Source of the DNA: Serratia sp. DD3
GTDB lineage: Bacteria > Pseudomonadota > Gammaproteobacteria > Enterobacterales > Enterobacteriaceae
DNA length: 5,304 nt
Assembly (NCBI RefSeq): GCF_000496755.2
Contig: NZ_AYKS02000073.1
Location: forward strand, 1-5,304
Reading direction: 5' to 3'
The position numbers and the translations under genes were made by a program. Below are positions 5,128 to 5,304 of this stretch, in pieces (position 1 is the stretch's first letter; each line of letters opens with the position of its first letter). Under the pieces are notes generated by a model. That model had not been told where the DNA came from. It saw nothing but the letters and a program-made list of their open reading frames with translations, and made no database searches.

Positions 5128-5304
5128 TTAACTGGCGGTGACGGTAATTTCTGCAACCGCAGCAAACTCACCATTACCGGATACAACCGGAATGTTGACC
5201 TTGCCTGCAGCAACGCCGTTCACGGTGATGGTCATACCACTGACCGACACGGTGGCTTTTGTTTTATCCGCAGACACCGCACGAAAGCTCTTGTCGGTTA
5301 CGCC
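5128..5304 (-). CDS. V: C-terminal part of tail tube protein gpV, cut by window edge
   Basis: This is the second occurrence of the end of V. Bases 5304-5128 encode gpV residues 189-246 ([14 protein letters not shown] to EITVTAS) and the TAA stop, identical to 304-128. It is the distal half of the Ig-like domain. The frame is open to the window edge. In a circular molecule this is the same gene as the full V at 128-868. In a tandem array it belongs to the upstream copy. Confidence 0.85.

Larger units (their letters stand above)
5001..5304. repeat. Right copy of the 304-bp direct repeat
   Basis: This stretch is identical to bases 1-304, so the sequence restarts after exactly 5000 bp. No base difference was found between the copies. 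Diverged duplicates would normally show some, so this favours the same molecule read past its origin, or a very recent tandem duplication. It carries the C/G junction at 5093-5097 and a partial V gene running off the window end. Confidence 0.98.

Noticed and set aside
4728..5141. Plus-strand open frame of 137 codons crossing the C/G joint
   Set aside because: It spans the rearrangement point and is antisense to C and G, so it cannot be a selected gene.
1..5304. Insertion sequence, integron, CRISPR array, tRNA, toxin-antitoxin or defence island
   Set aside because: No transposase, inverted terminal repeats, spaced repeats, tRNA cloverleaf or accessory gene was found. Coding density is filled by lambda structural genes.

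Overview
The window is phage lambda head and tail DNA, from a lambda virion, a lambda-type prophage in Escherichia coli, or a lambda-derived molecule. Every complete protein I can read (gpNu3, gpD, gpE, gpFI, gpFII, gpZ, gpU, gpV) agrees in length, order and, as far as I can recall, residue by residue with the classical lambda protein. All genes lie on the minus strand, so transcription runs from high to low coordinates.

Layout in the direction of transcription: an N-terminally truncated C gene (capsid protease, 5092 to 4086) with the nested scaffold gene Nu3 (4481 to 4086); D (decoration protein); E (major capsid protein); FI (packaging accessory); FII (head-tail joining); Z and U (tail completion and tail termination); V (tail tube); then only the first five codons of G. 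The genes are tightly packed, with gaps of 7 to 57 nt or a 4-nt overlap, and most have a clear Shine-Dalgarno sequence. No promoter is visible. In lambda this segment is read from the distant late promoter pR' under Q antitermination. Two RNA hairpins stand out: a terminator-like stem with a U-run just before E, and a perfect stem with a UUCG loop just after E.

The unusual part is the architecture. Bases 1-304 are identical to 5001-5304, so the sequence repeats with a period of exactly 5000 bp. Inside the repeat, the start of G (ATG plus four codons) is joined to the middle of C through a 5-nt spacer (TCGGG on the minus strand). The join occurs twice, at 93-97 and 5093-5097. This fits a 5.0-kb circle (or a circular contig with overlapping ends) or an array of at least three tandem copies. 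It removes the first 105 codons of C and nearly all of G. The window has no terminase, portal, cos site, replication origin, selectable gene or recombinase, so a 5-kb circle would carry no recognisable way to replicate. A cloning, amplicon or assembly product of lambda DNA is therefore at least as likely as a natural element.

I see no new biological system among the genes. The points worth checking are the C/G junction, the 5000-bp periodicity and the two hairpins flanking E.
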